From NCBI GenBank assembly GCA_022432975.1, contig CM039502.1, forward strand, positions 7,983,382 through 8,047,381: a DNA stretch of 64,000 nt, given 5' to 3'. Of the stretch, positions 1 through 18,180 are shown piece after piece. A program made the translations under genes and the position numbers. Below the pieces are notes generated by a model, which saw only the letters and a program-made list of their open reading frames with translations, made no database searches and was not told the DNA's origin. The stretch's first letter is position 1. Each line of letters opens with the position of its first letter. The DNA is from Begonia masoniana. Its lineage: Eukaryota > Streptophyta > Magnoliopsida > Cucurbitales > Begoniaceae.

Positions 1-16
1 GAAAGGAGAAGCAAAC

Positions 17-5481
<5,465 letters not shown>

Positions 5482-8189
5482 CCCTCCGGTCCGATTGCTA
5501 AAAGTGAAAAGTCAAGGTAGGTGATGCACAGACAAACAATATCCATAAAACTCAACGCGGTAAAAGGTCAAAGCTCTTCCTCCACTTTCCTCTCCGTTTG
5601 ATAAGAAACTCGCACACATACAATAAAAACGAAAAGCTCTGCGTGCCTACTTCTGCAGAATTTCTTTTTTCATAAGAAAATGGAGAAGTTCATTGGGAAC
5701 CCTGACCAGAGCAGGAAGACAAAGCGAGAAATGGTGGAAAGAGTATACGGCTCAGGGCCAGGCTGGTAAACGCCGCCGAGTTAGAGAGGACAAACACGGT
5801 TGCCGCGTAGATTGTGACAACAGACTGCTGTCGTTAGTCAACATTGAAGGTGCACTCTTCGTTTAGTGGAGCCGAAGACAGAAGATTCATATTTTGCCCC
5901 ATAGTTACTTCCACATAGTAATATAAGCAACGTTATTTAGTTTATTATTCTTATACTATGTAATATAAAATCACATAATAAATATGTTTTCTATTTATTA
6001 TAATATTAGATAATAAGTTATGGACCATAGATAATTGAAATTAGTTTAAAATATTTATATATTATTATATTTTTTGTACCCTTAAAATTTTTATTTTATA
6101 ATTCTTAATAAAAATAATTTATAAAAACAGATCAGTCTTTACTTCAAAATTAGTAAAATGTTAAGATCTATAAATAAATAAATATAAGATTATAGAATAT
6201 AATCAAATCATGCACGTGTTTTTTGACTGTCAATGTTAATGATACATCACGCTCATTTGGTATGATAGTTGGAATTCTCAATCACGCGCGTTTCTTCAAG
6301 GTAATAATACATAATTTTTTATTTTTAAAGGTAGGTGCAATTTAAATCTAACTTTTTATGGATGATTTACATTGGACACCTCGAACTATTTTTTTTAAAC
6401 AAAATATACTTCAACTTTTTAATTATTATCAATTATGAAATATAATACAGAGTTCTCTGTTGGGTCTGGAAGTGGATTAGAATTATATAAAAAAAAATGT
6501 ATTACGTGCATTTCACTTAACTATAGTGATGTATTTGTTGATAATCAAAAATTAAGCAAAATCACTATAGTTAAGTGAAATGCACGTAATACATTTTTGC
6601 TTAAAAAAATTGATATCCACTAACTCATAGAATTGCATTTTATTTTATTTTTTTAACTAGCAAATGACAATAGCTTTGATCATGGCATTGACTCTGGGAA
6701 TATGAGTTTGATAGATATTTGGGTGCAACAAATACTGTGTTATGAGCCTTACTTTTACATTGTCACACATTCATTTTTTCCATTCATATATATATATATA
6801 TATAATTAGAATTATGTCATTATTTACATTCATTAAATAACCAGATAAATATAATTACGAAATTTCTTCGAGTGAGATTAATTAATTATTACAACTTGTT
6901 TTACTATATTATTAATTATTTGGTCAAATATAGATAAGTTTTGACCATTTACTTTTCTCTTCAAATATCATAATATTTATAATACATTTAAGTCACGTTG
7001 TAAACAAGTGTATTTGGTTGGTCTTGACTTTTGACTCGTATTGGATTGATGGATGATTGGATTCTATGCATGTTATATGGAAACGACGCCGTTCCACTTT
7101 AAAAAAAAAATTAAACCTAATTGCATGATACTTTTCCATTTTATGCATCTATTCGATACACAATAACGAAACATCAATATTTTTATTAGAGTAATGCTAC
7201 GTTTATAGTGTAAATATTTTACTATCTAATTTTACATCATGACACGTAAATTAGTAATTATTAGAATTAATATTTTATTTCAATTATTACACAAATTAAT
7301 GAATGACACTTCAACATCATATCAGTAAATAATATTAGAACATAGAATTAATAGATCAACATAATATTATTTTTTTATTGATTTATTTAAATACTTAAAA
7401 ATATCAGTATTTTTGAAAAATAAATACTAAGAAAACTGAAAAAAAAATTAAATGAGTAAATTCATCTAGTTAAATATTTAATAATTATGTATATATTTTT
7501 ATAAAATTTGTAAATAATAAAATTGGGGAGGCTTTCTAAATATTAAGAAACTTCATTAATTACTGTTTAGGTTAATTTTTGCTTAAATTTTCTACGTAGT
7601 AGGTAGTAGTTAGATGTTCTAAAATTCATTTCCATTTATCTCAATTGGGCCGGGTCTCGAACCCAGCCCCAATACATGAACCCAACAATTTCTTTTTAAG
7701 TTTTATGCATCAAAATTTATTCGTACATTAATATTTCTATTCCGATGGGCCGACTCTCGAGCCCAGCCTCCCCGAGAGAAAATTTTAATGCTTATGAATA
7801 ATGCTATACTTGTTATTTTAAAAAATTATTAACGTGTCAAATAATAATCGGTACAATTAATAAAAAAAATATAAATGATTATTTGACAAAGCAACAAATT
7901 TATTAAGAGAGTATATTTATTATTTATTGAATAATGACAAGATTACCCTCAAATTTTAGGTTTAATTTATTATAACTTATCTTAATTAATATAACAATGG
8001 ATAAATGTCGGGTCAGAATAGGGAAAACTTAGAGTTTTAAAATATGTATATTTTTATTTTTAGAAATAGGTCATAAAATAGAAAAACAAGAGGAAAAATA
8101 AAATAATTTATTTAATTTGTGCTAATATTTTGCATTAAGGAAATTGGAAGAGAGGTTAATATTGTTCATAAAGGGAATTTGGTTCTCAG
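5482..8189. other. Divergent intergenic region between the MAP3K and the MERSEP-type gene
   Basis: About 2.7 kb of AT-rich DNA separates two divergently transcribed genes. The first 400 bp next to the MAP3K ATG is less AT-rich and should hold its 5' UTR and promoter. From 5900 on it is AT-rich, with a perfect 38-bp hairpin (6493-6598), a short AT microsatellite near 6787-6805, and MITE-like pieces around 7190-7360 and 7790-7930 containing 'TAATGCTA' motifs. I see no coding sequence. Confidence 0.6.
6493..6598. repeat. Perfect 38-bp inverted repeat (hairpin)
   Basis: Arms 6493-6530 and 6561-6598 are exact reverse complements (left arm begins AAAAATGTATTACGTGCATT) with a 30-bp loop. It could be the core of a small foldback MITE or a small-RNA hairpin. 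No clear target duplication is visible. Confidence 0.85.
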
Positions 8190-9339
8190 TTTCTTCCATA
8201 ATCCATCCTCGCCCCGCTCGCCCATCTCTCTCGACCTCTCTGTCGCGGCCTCTCCCTCTCGCATTGCACTCAAGCGAACAAACAGACAAACAAAAACCCT
8301 ATTGCTTCTTAGGAGAACTCACGCCTCATTTTCGCATTCCATTCTTAATCTGTCCAATCTGCTACTCCTTTCCTTCGGATTTTGATTACACTCGGGCGGT
8401 TACCCCGAAGGTTTGCGGTTTTTTTTTTGTGCTCTTCAATCACAGCGTCTAGGGTTAGCTTCTCTCTTTATGCTCTCTCCCTCTTTTTCTCTCTTGTTTT
8501 CTTTTATCTTTTTTTTTTTTTTTGAATTTTTCTGTTTTTTGTTTCGTGTTTTTTCTTTTATGTTTTGACTTTAGACTCCGAAAGTTGTAGATTGTCCGTT
8601 TCTTTTCGTTAGGGTTTTCGCGAAATTGGCATTGAGACTGATTTTTATATTTTGTTTAGGGTTTATGTTTCTTGTGTTTTAATGTTCGTCCGGTGAGATG
8701 TATTCTGTTGAATTCTGGGTCCGCTTTATCTGGATCGTAATCATAGCATCTTATTCATGCATCTTGAACCTGTTTTTTTTTTTTTTTGCAGAGATTGTGA
8801 TCTGTTTACTGTTTTCACGATATAATTCTGTTTGAATCAAATATTGAGGCACAGAAGGGGTGCTTCTGTCGCACCTTTATCTAGGTGTTCGACTATGCTT
8901 CTTATCCCTGCTATTGGTTTTAATTCCATCTCTGGTCTCGTGCCCATGTGAGAATCTACTTGGTGCCCTTGCAATTGATAGACTTATTGAGTTGTACTGG
9001 AATGGGAAGTTATTCGCGCAATTAGTTACGATTGTGAATAATGTGCTTACTCATGGGAAGAAATCTTGACATCAATTTATAATTTTGGCACTCTGCAGAA
9101 GTCTTAGGAGTTGTGTTCCTCTGCATTGTTCATTTGGGATACCCCAATAAGGGAGTGAACTATTGAGTTCATTCAAGCACCAGTTACTGCATTTGTGTCA
9201 CTAGCGTCCTTAATTGGACGTGTTAGCTTTAGAGTAGGTATTCCGGTGAGAGTTTTTTATAAGATGGGAGGGTGGTTGATGTAGCGAAGAAGGTGAGAAG
9301 TGCGTATTTTATTGTACTTGATGATGTTCAGCATTCCTC
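8190..9339 (+). other. 5' leader of the MERSEP-type gene
   Basis: From about 8190 the sequence becomes less AT-rich, with CT-rich blocks (for example TCTCTCGACCTCTCTG) and then long T-rich stretches typical of a plant 5' UTR intron, leading to the ATG at 9340. A T-tract followed by GCAG at 8772-8791 looks like a 3' splice site, so the leader is probably spliced. Exact transcription start and intron ends cannot be fixed without RNA data. Confidence 0.5.
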
Positions 9340-12300
9340 ATGGAAAGAAGTGAACCAACATTAGTTCCAGAATGGTTGAGAAGCACTGGAAATAATTCTG
9401 GTGGTGGCACTTCAGCTCACCATTTCGCATCATCTTCTTCTCATTCAGGTTGTTCAAGTTCTATTAGTTCAACTTATGCTTTATTGTTATTCTTCTTTCA
9501 GGCTTTTGGTAATTTGGTTTTGAATTAATAAAAATTTTAACGACTGCGATGTCACTGTCTTGTAGATGTCCCATCACAAGTTCATTACGCAAGGAGCAGA
9601 ACATCTAAAAATAGTGGTGATTTTGACACTCCACGAGCTGCTTTTCTTGACCGGTCATCTTCCTCAAATTCAAGGAAAGGCTCTAGTAATGGTTCTGCAA
9701 AACATGCATACAGTAGTTTTAATAGGGGTCACCGGGATAAGGATCGTGATAAAGAAAAAGAGAGGTTAAGTTTTGGGGATCATTGGGATCGTGATGGTTC
9801 TGATGTTCTGGGAAATATATTTTCAAGCAGGGTTGATAAGGACCTTTTGCGGCGATCTAATTCAATGGTGTCTAGGAAGCATGGTGAGATATTTCCTCGT
9901 AGAGGTACTGCAGATGCAAAAATAAGTGCCAATAGCAATCACAACAATGACAATGGATTGCTTCCTACTAGTAATGCTGGTATTACCATCCAAAAGGCTG
10001 TGTTTGACAAGGCTTTTCCTTTGCTTGGAAGTGAAGAAAAGCAAGGAGTTCAAGAGATAGGAAGAGTATCATCTCCTGGTTTGAGCACAGCTGCTCAGAG
10101 TTTACCCTTCAGCAATTCAGCTTTGATTGCCGAGGGATGGACATCAGCTCTGGCTGAGGTACCCAGTATGATTGGAGGGGGTAGCACTATCTCTAGCACT
10201 AGCAATAGCGCTGGAGCAGGAACCTCATCCGTTGTTCAACTAACTTGTGCTGCTAATTCAGGACCGGGGTCTTCCAGTGCAACAGTGGGTCTTAATATGG
10301 CAGAAGCTTTGGCACAGGCTCCAATGCGGGCTCGTACTGCTCCTCAAGTAACTGAGGTAGTTACTTAAAACCTTCCAGTGCTGTCAAGCTATTAATGTTC
10401 TGATGATTGATGAGGTGTTATTTTTGGTTTTCAGGTATCTGTGAAGACTCAAAGACTTGAAGAATTAGCTATTAAACAGTCAAGACAATTGATACCAGTG
10501 ATACCTTCAATGCCAAAACCGTCGGTATGAAACATTTTGTTCTGTTTAAGAGCTTGGTTTTCAAACTCAAAAGTATCAAGATTTTTGTTGATGTTTTGGC
10601 ATGTTAGAAATTTCAGATTTCATTTCATTTTGTTTTTTTATTATGGTTTATTCATCTGGATTTTTTGGCGTTAATTATTTTGGAACAATTAAGGCGAATG
10701 AAAAAAAAAATGGCTGTTAGGAATCTAGGGTTTTATATATGGACAATTCACCAATTATTTAAGTGACGTTAGAGCTTTTCTGTTAGATTACTGTAATTTT
10801 ATCAGGTTTGTAGTCTTCGACTGCATAATTATTTGATGGAATGATTTAGGTGAAAAAAATTATCTTCTGAACTTGCAAGTAAAACCCAATAGGTTTTTTA
10901 TTATTTATTTTTTAATTTTTGGTTGTTATATTGGTTCTTAGCACCAAGAACAACTTTCATTTTGATGCAAAGTTTATGTATGAAGTGTAGAAGTAGAGTT
11001 AGAGATTTAGTCATGATTTTGACTTATACCCTTTTGTGCTCTTATGATAGTCAGGTGTTGGTCGTTTGATCTATGTTAGAATGCCATTTTAGATGGGTAG
11101 ATATTGCCAAGACGTGTGATCATTCAGTGATGCTCCTTTCTCTGTTATCGCATTAGAGAAAAATTGAATTAATTTTAAACATCTTCAGATTATGAAGAGA
11201 TCTTACTATTTGGAGGAGATTTTGTAAAACTGACCAAAAAGGGAAAATTCATGAAGGTTCTTCAGTATCATCATGGACTTTTACTTTGTCGAAGTACCGT
11301 GTGTCAGATTAAACCAATACTTAGTTCTCATCTAATATCTTCTAGAAACTATATATTACTTTTATCAAGCAATTGCAGAAAAAATAGAAATTGAAGAAAT
11401 GTTTTCCAGATTTACTAGCAGACTGATTAATTGTATATTCTACTATTTAGATTTTGAAAGTGGCCATACTTTATTTGTGTTTTAGGTTTGGGATTTTGTG
11501 GTCGCCTCCATTTATAGATCTTTTATAGCTACAAAATTTGATTAATTCCCATTAGTTCCTCAAATGTTTTCCCGTTTGTACACTGTTGCCTATGAAGTTG
11601 CTACATCTATTAGTTCAACTTGAAACTGGTGAATGAGGCAATAAATGAAAAAGTTTGTTGTCTGTGGCCATTGGTTTCTCTAGTGTATTCCCGTTAGTAG
11701 ATTGTTGTCTTCTATAAATGTTTTATGGCAACAAAACTTGATTACTAATCAAAGGAAAAAGTTCCCGTTGGTTCCTCAATTTCATTCCCATTTGTAGACT
11801 GTTTCCATTGGAGTTAATGTACCCATTTGTTCAACTTGAAATTGGTGAATGTTGCAATGAATGAGTCCTCACGTTTTTTCTGCTCATGGAAAATGTAATG
11901 GCCGATGTTGAAGATTTTGTGAATTTCATTCCATTTTTATCATGGTACCCCATAGCTAAGTAGTAAATATGATTATTACTGTTTGTAACCAGGTAGTGTT
12001 TCAGTTATAGTTGAAAACCTTGTTGATTATTTTCTTATGTTATTCCAGATTCTCACTTCTGATAAATTAAAGCCCAAAGCACAACCTCGGACTAATGAGC
12101 TGAATGTGATAGCCAAGAGTGGACAACAGGGTTCCTCTGTGGTGCAACAGGCAAATCACTCTTTTCGTAGTGGAAATGTCAAAACAGATGTACCAAAGGC
12201 CTCCCATGGAAAATTCCTTGTTCTCAAGCCTGTAAGAGAAAATGGAGTATTGCCTACTCAAAAGGATGCCTCTAGTCCTACTAGCAATGCAAACAGTGCA

Positions 12301-13350
12301 GCAGCAAACAGCCAAGTTGCTGTTGCTTCTGTTTTGCCTGCCTCATCAAGAAGCTCAAATAATCAAAATTCATCTTCTCTGGAGCGCAAGATGGGTCTTT
12401 TAGAACCAAAATCGGGATCAATTTTGGAAAAGAGATCATCTGTGTCTCAAGTCCAGAGCCGGAATGCTTTTTTTAATCTGATAAAGATGAAAACTTCAAT
12501 GGGCGTTTCTTCCAATTCCGGTACTGCTGTTCCCACTAGTACAGGGGAGACATCTGATGAAGTAAGTAGGGTAGTCATCGGTGCTCCAGCAAGTCCTTGC
12601 ACTGAAAATGGCGCTGAGATTACTTGCAACGGTGGTAATTCTGATGATGGAAAGAGGTATTCTAACAATGAGCAGAAAATAGTAATCCCAAGTGAAGCCG
12701 TATATCCGGATGAGGAAGAAGCTGCATTCCTTCGATCTCTTGGATGGGAGGAAAATTATGGGGAGGACGAAGGACTTACAGAAGAGGAGATAAATGCTTT
12801 TTATCAGGAGGTAAACAACATTATTTTAGTTCGTTCTCTTTACTTGGGATATAACTTGATTTCAGGACAGGATTAAATATTGAACTTTCAGTTCTCTAAT
12901 TCAAAGTTTTGTGAAGTTTTTATATCATATCTAGCTGGAAGAAGCCCTTATAAGGGGTATAATTTTACTAAAGATGTTTAATAAACCGTGATAGTATTAT
13001 CTCAAGGTAATGGATTCGTTTATTTGGGATTTGGGTATTGTGGGATGGGTATTTGAATGATGTTACCTTTTGGATTTGTAACTTTAATTCCAAGTTGTCA
13101 TGAAAGATAAGGCTGCTTTCTTTTTCTGAATTTTCTGAATCAAGCTGCTTACGAACTCTTTTGCTATTACTCGATGCTGCCTTTTGGCTTATGTTTGTCC
13201 ATTTGATTGCAGTACATGAAATTGAAACCCTCTTTAAAAGCGTGCCGAGGAGTGCTGCTGAAGCTGTCAATGTCGTCTGAATGTCATGGTGCTAGTGTTG
13301 GGGAAGCTTGCTCTGAATTAAGCTCATCTGGCTCAGAATCCGAAGCCTGA
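9340..13350 (+). CDS. Serine-rich plant protein of unknown function (MERSEPTLVPEWL family)
   Basis: Five exons (9340-9448, 9566-10356, 10435-10524, 12049-12810, 13213-13350) join to 1890 nt, giving 629 residues with consensus GT-AG ends. The start MERSEPTLVPEWLRSTG is distinctive. The protein is Ser/Asn-rich, with a charged stretch (HRDKDRDKEKERLSFGDHWD) in exon 2, a 'SVKTQRLEELAIKQSRQ' segment in exon 3, and an acidic helix-like C-terminal part (PDEEEAAFLRSLGWEEN) in exon 4. I know related plant proteins only as uncharacterised or loosely labelled Mediator subunit 1-like; I recall an Arabidopsis pair (At1g36990/At4g08510) but cannot check it. No catalytic motif is seen. Composition suggests a nuclear protein. 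It is divergent from the MAP3K. The 3' UTR probably runs to about 13735. Confidence 0.88.
11528..11865 (+). repeat. Imperfect direct duplication inside intron 3
   Basis: Two diverged copies of a roughly 130-bp segment lie at about 11528-11649 and 11728-11865. Both contain 'GTTCAACTTGAAA(C/T)TGGTGAATG' preceded by 'GGTTCCTCAA'-like sequence. It is intronic and non-coding, and looks like an old tandem duplication rather than a transposon. Confidence 0.6.
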
Positions 13351-14166
13351 TTTCCTTGCGTATGACCTCTGATCCTGAATTCAACGAGTTCAATTTTTTA
13401 TATGGCAGTTTGCTTAGAATATTTTGTTCATTTTGCCTTTTTTTTTTTTTTGCATTAAAAGAAAAGAAAAGCTTATGAAGGAGGAGGCTAGAAGAAGAGG
13501 AGGATTGGGTGTTTGATTGAACAGTTTGCAAATAGTGCAATAAGTTATAGATATCCAAATCCTACCCTTTTTTTTTTAAAGGGTTTTTTTTTTTTTTTTT
13601 TGAGTTTTTGACAGTAGGAGGAGGTGGGTTGGGTTGGATGGGAGGGCTATTTTGTCTGGGATGGAAGATGATGCCTGAGAGATTGCATCCTTTTGGTGGG
13701 ATTTGGTATATTTCTTCCTTTGATTTTCAATAGGGTTTTATTAGTCTACACGAAAAATGAGTTGGAGTTCATTTTATGCTTTTTATTAAAAAAGAAATTG
13801 AAAAATTTTGCAACTAAAATTTAGAAATCATGTTGGATTGTATTTGAATACCTAAAACTGTTTCTGGGCTAACTGGCCTAAGGTTGAATGATATATTAAT
13901 AATTTTATAAAATTATTTTTTTCATTATGAAAAGTAATTGAAGGAGATAAATCCATGAAAAAGTGATTTTCATGAGCCCAGACCCAGCCAATAGAATTAT
14001 AGAAGGCAGAGCAAACGTACTACGTAGGTGCAAAGAATAACCTCCAACGTTTTTCCATCGAACTGCAGAGAAGAACGGAAATTTGATATTTTTCAAGAGA
14101 TCCAGCCGACCAGCCGTGTAATGCTTTTCTGTATATTTTTCAATATTCTTCTCCAAGGAAATTTGA
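13351..14166. other. 3' flank of the MERSEP-type gene and spacer
   Basis: This holds the probable 3' UTR (homopolymer T tracts at 13439-13451 and 13583-13601, GA-rich stretches), then about 430 bp of AT-rich spacer before the minus-strand gene that ends at 14167. No other feature is seen. Confidence 0.5.
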
Positions 14167-14736
14167 TCACTTTCTGTCAGAGGTAGTCTGAAGATGAAGA
14201 TGAAGATGAAGATTTGGTCTGAAATGGTGACTGTGTTGAAGCTCCAGGCCACGCAGTGCAACCCCTCCAGACCTTCTCTTCCAAAGGCTCTCTGCTCCTT
14301 TATTCTTCACCTTTTTAATCACGGGCAAGGGAGGATCCATGTCCACGTCCACATCCACCACGCTCAAACGCCCCTGTTTTTCATTTTTCAACCCCTTTTC
14401 CTGCCAACCTCCGCCATTTCTAACTCTGTGTTTTCTCGTTTGGACCTCCACTGAAATTGGAGCGGTGGCGATGAGGTTTTTTCCGGGGAGGAGTTTCTTG
14501 AGCTTGAGGTAACCGACAATGTTATTGATGGTGGTTTGGTTGAAGTTCTTATTGCTGTCGCTGCGCGTCTTGAGCTGACCGATACAGGTGATTCTTGGGG
14601 ATAAAGGATCGCCGGCGAAGGATTCTGGTCGGAGCACCGAGTTGCGTTGGATGACGTCTTTGACCGACGGCCTCGAGCAGAGGAACGGTCCGAATAGGGC
14701 TTGCTGGGTTCGCAGACGATTGTATTCATTCCCCAT
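14167..14736 (-). CDS. Small hypothetical plant protein with a DPLSPRITCIGQ motif
   Basis: A single open frame of 189 residues starts at MGNEYNRLRTQQALFGPF; an in-frame ATG nine codons upstream (14763) is possible but less likely. Residues about 16-55 contain CSRPSVKDVIQRNSVLRPES followed by AGDPLSPRITCIGQLK. The 'P-x-SP-x-x-x-C-x-GQ' pattern recurs in several families of short uncharacterised plant proteins. The C-terminal tail (HLHLHLHL) comes from a GAAGAT-type microsatellite and may be a poorly conserved end. No transmembrane segment or enzyme motif is visible. Function unknown. Confidence 0.55.
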   Translation of the reverse strand: MGNEYNRLRTQQALFGPFLCSRPSVKDVIQRNSVLRPESFAGDPLSPRITCIGQLKTRSDSNKNFNQTTINNIVGYLKLKKLLPGKNLIATAPISVEVQTRKHRVRNGGGWQEKGLKNEKQGRLSVVDVDVDMDPPLPVIKKVKNKGAESLWKRRSGGVALRGLELQHSHHFRPNLHLHLHLQTTSDRK

Positions 14737-14799
14737 TTCTGTGCTTGTTTTTTTCTTCTTCAAACGACCGCCATTAAAACAAGCAGATAGAGAAACAGA

Positions 14800-16061
14800 G
14801 TAAGAGGGAGACCCTCACATTCCTGTGCATTCTATCTTCATACGAACCATCTCCTTCAAAATCACATGATAAATTACAGATGGGTCTTCGATCAATCAAG
14901 TCGAAAAGGTAAAATCTCGGCCTGTTCTATTTACTAGATCATTTCTTTGGACTTAGGAATGCGCCTACTTTCATTATTATTGACCTTCTTCCTCTTCTTT
15001 TTATGCTCACTTCACACGCCATATCCTCTTCTCTCTCTTCAATCATCTTCCTCGTCACCCTGTTGCTTCTGCTTCTTCCTCCACATACTTTACACTTGCC
15101 ATGCATTGATAATTGTGCTCCTAAAATAGCAAACCAGGTCAGTGTAAGTATTTGTTTGTGAAACTTTTGTTCAAACCAATGACTGAAAATAGTATCATTT
15201 TGGCTTGAGCTATTATGAACAAACATTGATTATCTGCACAAGTATGGTAGAAAAAGAGGCCCATCATCTATGCTCATGATTGGCAAGGAATATAAAGTGA
15301 AAATTGGAAACTTTGATCAATCAAAGCTAATTAACAACCACTTTATGGCAAAGGGTGGAAGTTCGGTTTGGTTCGGTTCCATCCCTAACTTAAACCAGAC
15401 CAATCTGGATTGGAAACCGAACTCAAAACCAAATCAATTCTTTTGGTTTTGCTTAGTTTCGTCCCTGTTCAGTTTTTGGTTTTAGATTTTTTTTTATTTG
15501 GACTGTGTTTGAGTAGGTTTGAACTCGGTTTTTGGTTGGTTTTAATCGGTTTAGGCTCAGTTTGGGCCGAATTTGTTAGGTTTGATTTGGTTTTTTGTAA
15601 TTTATACCAATCATATAAAAGTATTGGCTCTAAGGATAGTGATTTGAACGAACTTCATATAATATCTCATAAATGCCATCTTTTAACACTAAAAATAAGA
15701 AAACTTTTCAAGAGATTAGATACTTCATTTGCTTATGTACTTCACCAATGCTTAACTTTTGTAGCTCTGCTGAAGAAAAATTTTCAGCAGGTTGATACTT
15801 TTGAAGCAATAATTTGCATCTCTTCATTTTATTTTGATATCTGAACTCTCTGCATTTGGCCTTATGCCTGGTATGGAGTTCAACATCGGTGAAGAAGCAG
15901 AATCTGAAGTTGAGGCTATTTTGGAAGGAATTAGTCGAGAATATCACTCATCTACGTGGTAAGAATGCATATGCTAGGGGTTTGTTTGTGGGATGTGAAT
16001 CTCTGGATGACATCTTTTGAATGAGCTCAAAGGTTATTTACTAAGCGTCTTATTGTTTGCA
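14800..16061. other. Intergenic, with a hAT-like end fragment
   Basis: No convincing gene. Positions about 15355-15570 contain repeated GGTTTGG/CGGTTT words (AAGTTCGGTTTGGTTCGG), like the ends of plant hAT-type nonautonomous elements, but no matching second terminus was found. Several open frames here are low-complexity and not protein-like. Confidence 0.45.
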
Positions 16062-18180
16062 GGCGGTTGAAAGGGCATTAGAAAAGTCTCGGGCATCTCA
16101 TTAATATCAATCAACCAAAGGATAAAGATTGTCTCAAAGTCACTGAACTGAAATTTGCCAACAAGAGCGTGAAATGGGGCACCCCTCTTGTCCCCGTTGA
16201 GCGTCAACCAGGGCTGAACAAAGTTGGAATGGCAGCCAGGTCCATGGAAATGTCGACTCCTGAATTTCCCTCAGGAAGGACAATACTAATTGTAGCAAAT
16301 GATGTCACCTTCAAGGCTGGCTCTTTTGGTCCTGGAGAGGACGTATTCTTTCTTGCTGTCACTGAGCTTGCTCGCGTTAAGAAACTGCCATTGATTTTCC
16401 TTGCTGCAAACTCCGGTGTTTGGATTGGGGCGGAGGAGGAAGTCAGATCGTGCTTCAAAGTTGGTTGGTCTGACGAATCAAGCCATGAACAGCGTTTTCA
16501 ATACTTGTATTTGAGTTCTTAGGATGATGCTCACATTACCTCATCTGTGATAGCCCATCAGATAAAGACAACAAGTGGGAAACAAGATGGGTCATAGATA
16601 CCATTATTGTTGAGGACGATGTCTTGTGCGTTGAGAATTTATCAGGGAGTGGAGTGATTGCTAGTACTTATTCGAATGCATATAGAGAAACATTTACTCT
16701 AACTTATGTTACTGGTCGAACTGATTGTGTAGGTGCTTATCTTGCTTGTCTTGGGATGCGATGCATCCAAAGGCTTGGTTAGTACATAATTTTGACGGGT
16801 TTCTCCGCTTTGAATATGCTTCTTGGTTGGGAAGTTTACAGCTTTCATATGCAACAGGGTTACTGAAAGTTATGTTGATTAATGGGGGTTGTTCATCTTA
16901 CAGTTTCAGATGATCTTGATGGAATGTCAGCTATTTTAAATGGCTGAGCTACATTCCATCTCATGTTGGTGAAGATCTTCCTATTTTAAGCTCCTTAGAT
17001 CCTCCAGAAAGGCTTGCTGAATATCTTCCTGAAACTCGTGTGATCCTTGTGCTGCCATTTCTGGAGCCGTCGGCAGTGGCGGAAGGTGGATGGGTGGAAT
17101 ATTTGACAAGGGAAGCTTTGTTGAAACGTTGGAAGGCTGGACGAGGACGGTTGTCACCGGGAGAGCCAAGCTCAGAGGAACTCCTGTGGGAATAGTTGCA
17201 GTCGAGACACAAACTATGATGCAAATTATTCCTGCCGACCCAAGCCCGCTCGACTCTCATGAACGAGTCGTTCTTCAGGCTAGGCAAGTATGGTTTCCTG
17301 ACTCTGCAACCAAGACAACTCAAGCTTTGTTGGATTTCAATAGAGAAGGGCTTCCACTTTTCATTCTTGCCAATTGGAGGGGCATCTCCTGAGGGCAGAG
17401 GGACCTTTTACAGCCCAGTTCGACAATGCGAAGAATCTTAGAACATATAAACAGCCTGTTTTTGTCTACATCCCTGTGATGGGTGAGCTCCGTGGTGGGG
17501 CTTGGGTTGTCGTGGGCTGTCGGATCAACTCTCAGCATATCGAAATGTATGCTGATTTAAAAGCCAAAGGTAATGTTCTTGAGCCTGAAGGCACGATTGA
17601 GATTACATTTTGGAAGAAAGATATTATTGAATGTGTGGGTCGATTAGATCCATCCCTCAAAAAGCCTTAAAGGGAAACTTCAAGAAGCCAAGGTGGGCGG
17701 ACCGCTGGAATGATCGAATCTCTAAACAAGCAGATACAAGCCCAGGAGAAGGAGCTCCTGCCGTTCTACACTTAAATATCGACCAAATTCGCTGAACTGC
17801 ACGATACTTTCCGGAAGAGTGGCTGCAAAAGGGGTAATCAAAGAAGTAATGAATTGGGAAAAGCCTAGATGTTTCTTCTATAGAGGCTACGACGAAGAAT
17901 ATGTGAAGAGTCACTGATTAGGATGGTGATAGATGCCGTGGCGAGCGATTCTCTTATGAATCTGCCGTGAACTTGATCAAGAACTGGTTTTTAAGCTCCG
18001 GCAAAGGGAAAGGTGGTCAAGATTCTTGGGCAGATGATGATACTTTCTTTCGTTGGAAAGACAATCTGAGAAATTACTAGCATAACTTAAATTATCCTCA
18101 TTTTAACAAGTATTGGTGAATCCTATTCAGATTTACAAGGTCTACCTCAGGGCCTAGCTGCCCTTTTGAGTAAGGTAACT
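16062..18180 (+). pseudogene. Homomeric acetyl-CoA carboxylase (ACC1-type) carboxyltransferase pseudogene
   Basis: Broken frames match the C-terminal carboxyltransferase part of plant cytosolic ACCase in order. Recognisable pieces are VTELKFAN, WGTPLVPVERQPGL and MEMSTPEFPSGR (16110-16280), FFLAVTELARVKKLPLIF (16350-16405), TFTLTYVTGR (16690-16720), [14 protein letters not shown] (17130-17180), [17 protein letters not shown] (17190-17245), [20 protein letters not shown] (17323-17385), ELRGGAWVVV (17483-17512) and LPQGLAALLSK at the end (18150-18175). Stops (for example just after 16098), frameshifts and small gaps separate them, so no functional enzyme is encoded. Only the C-terminal third is present. 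It looks like a fragment duplicated elsewhere from an intact ACC1 gene. Confidence 0.9.

Noticed and set aside
14939..15226. 95-codon minus-strand frame ending VGAFLSPKK
   Set aside because: Composition and lack of any motif or neighbour support; the KCKVCGG piece alone is not enough for a zinc finger call.
15270..15844. Two overlapping plus-strand frames rich in Phe/Trp/Leu
   Set aside because: They translate GGTTT-rich hAT-like repeat sequence.
16204..17538. Several minus-strand frames
   Set aside because: Shadows of the ACCase pseudogene on the other strand.
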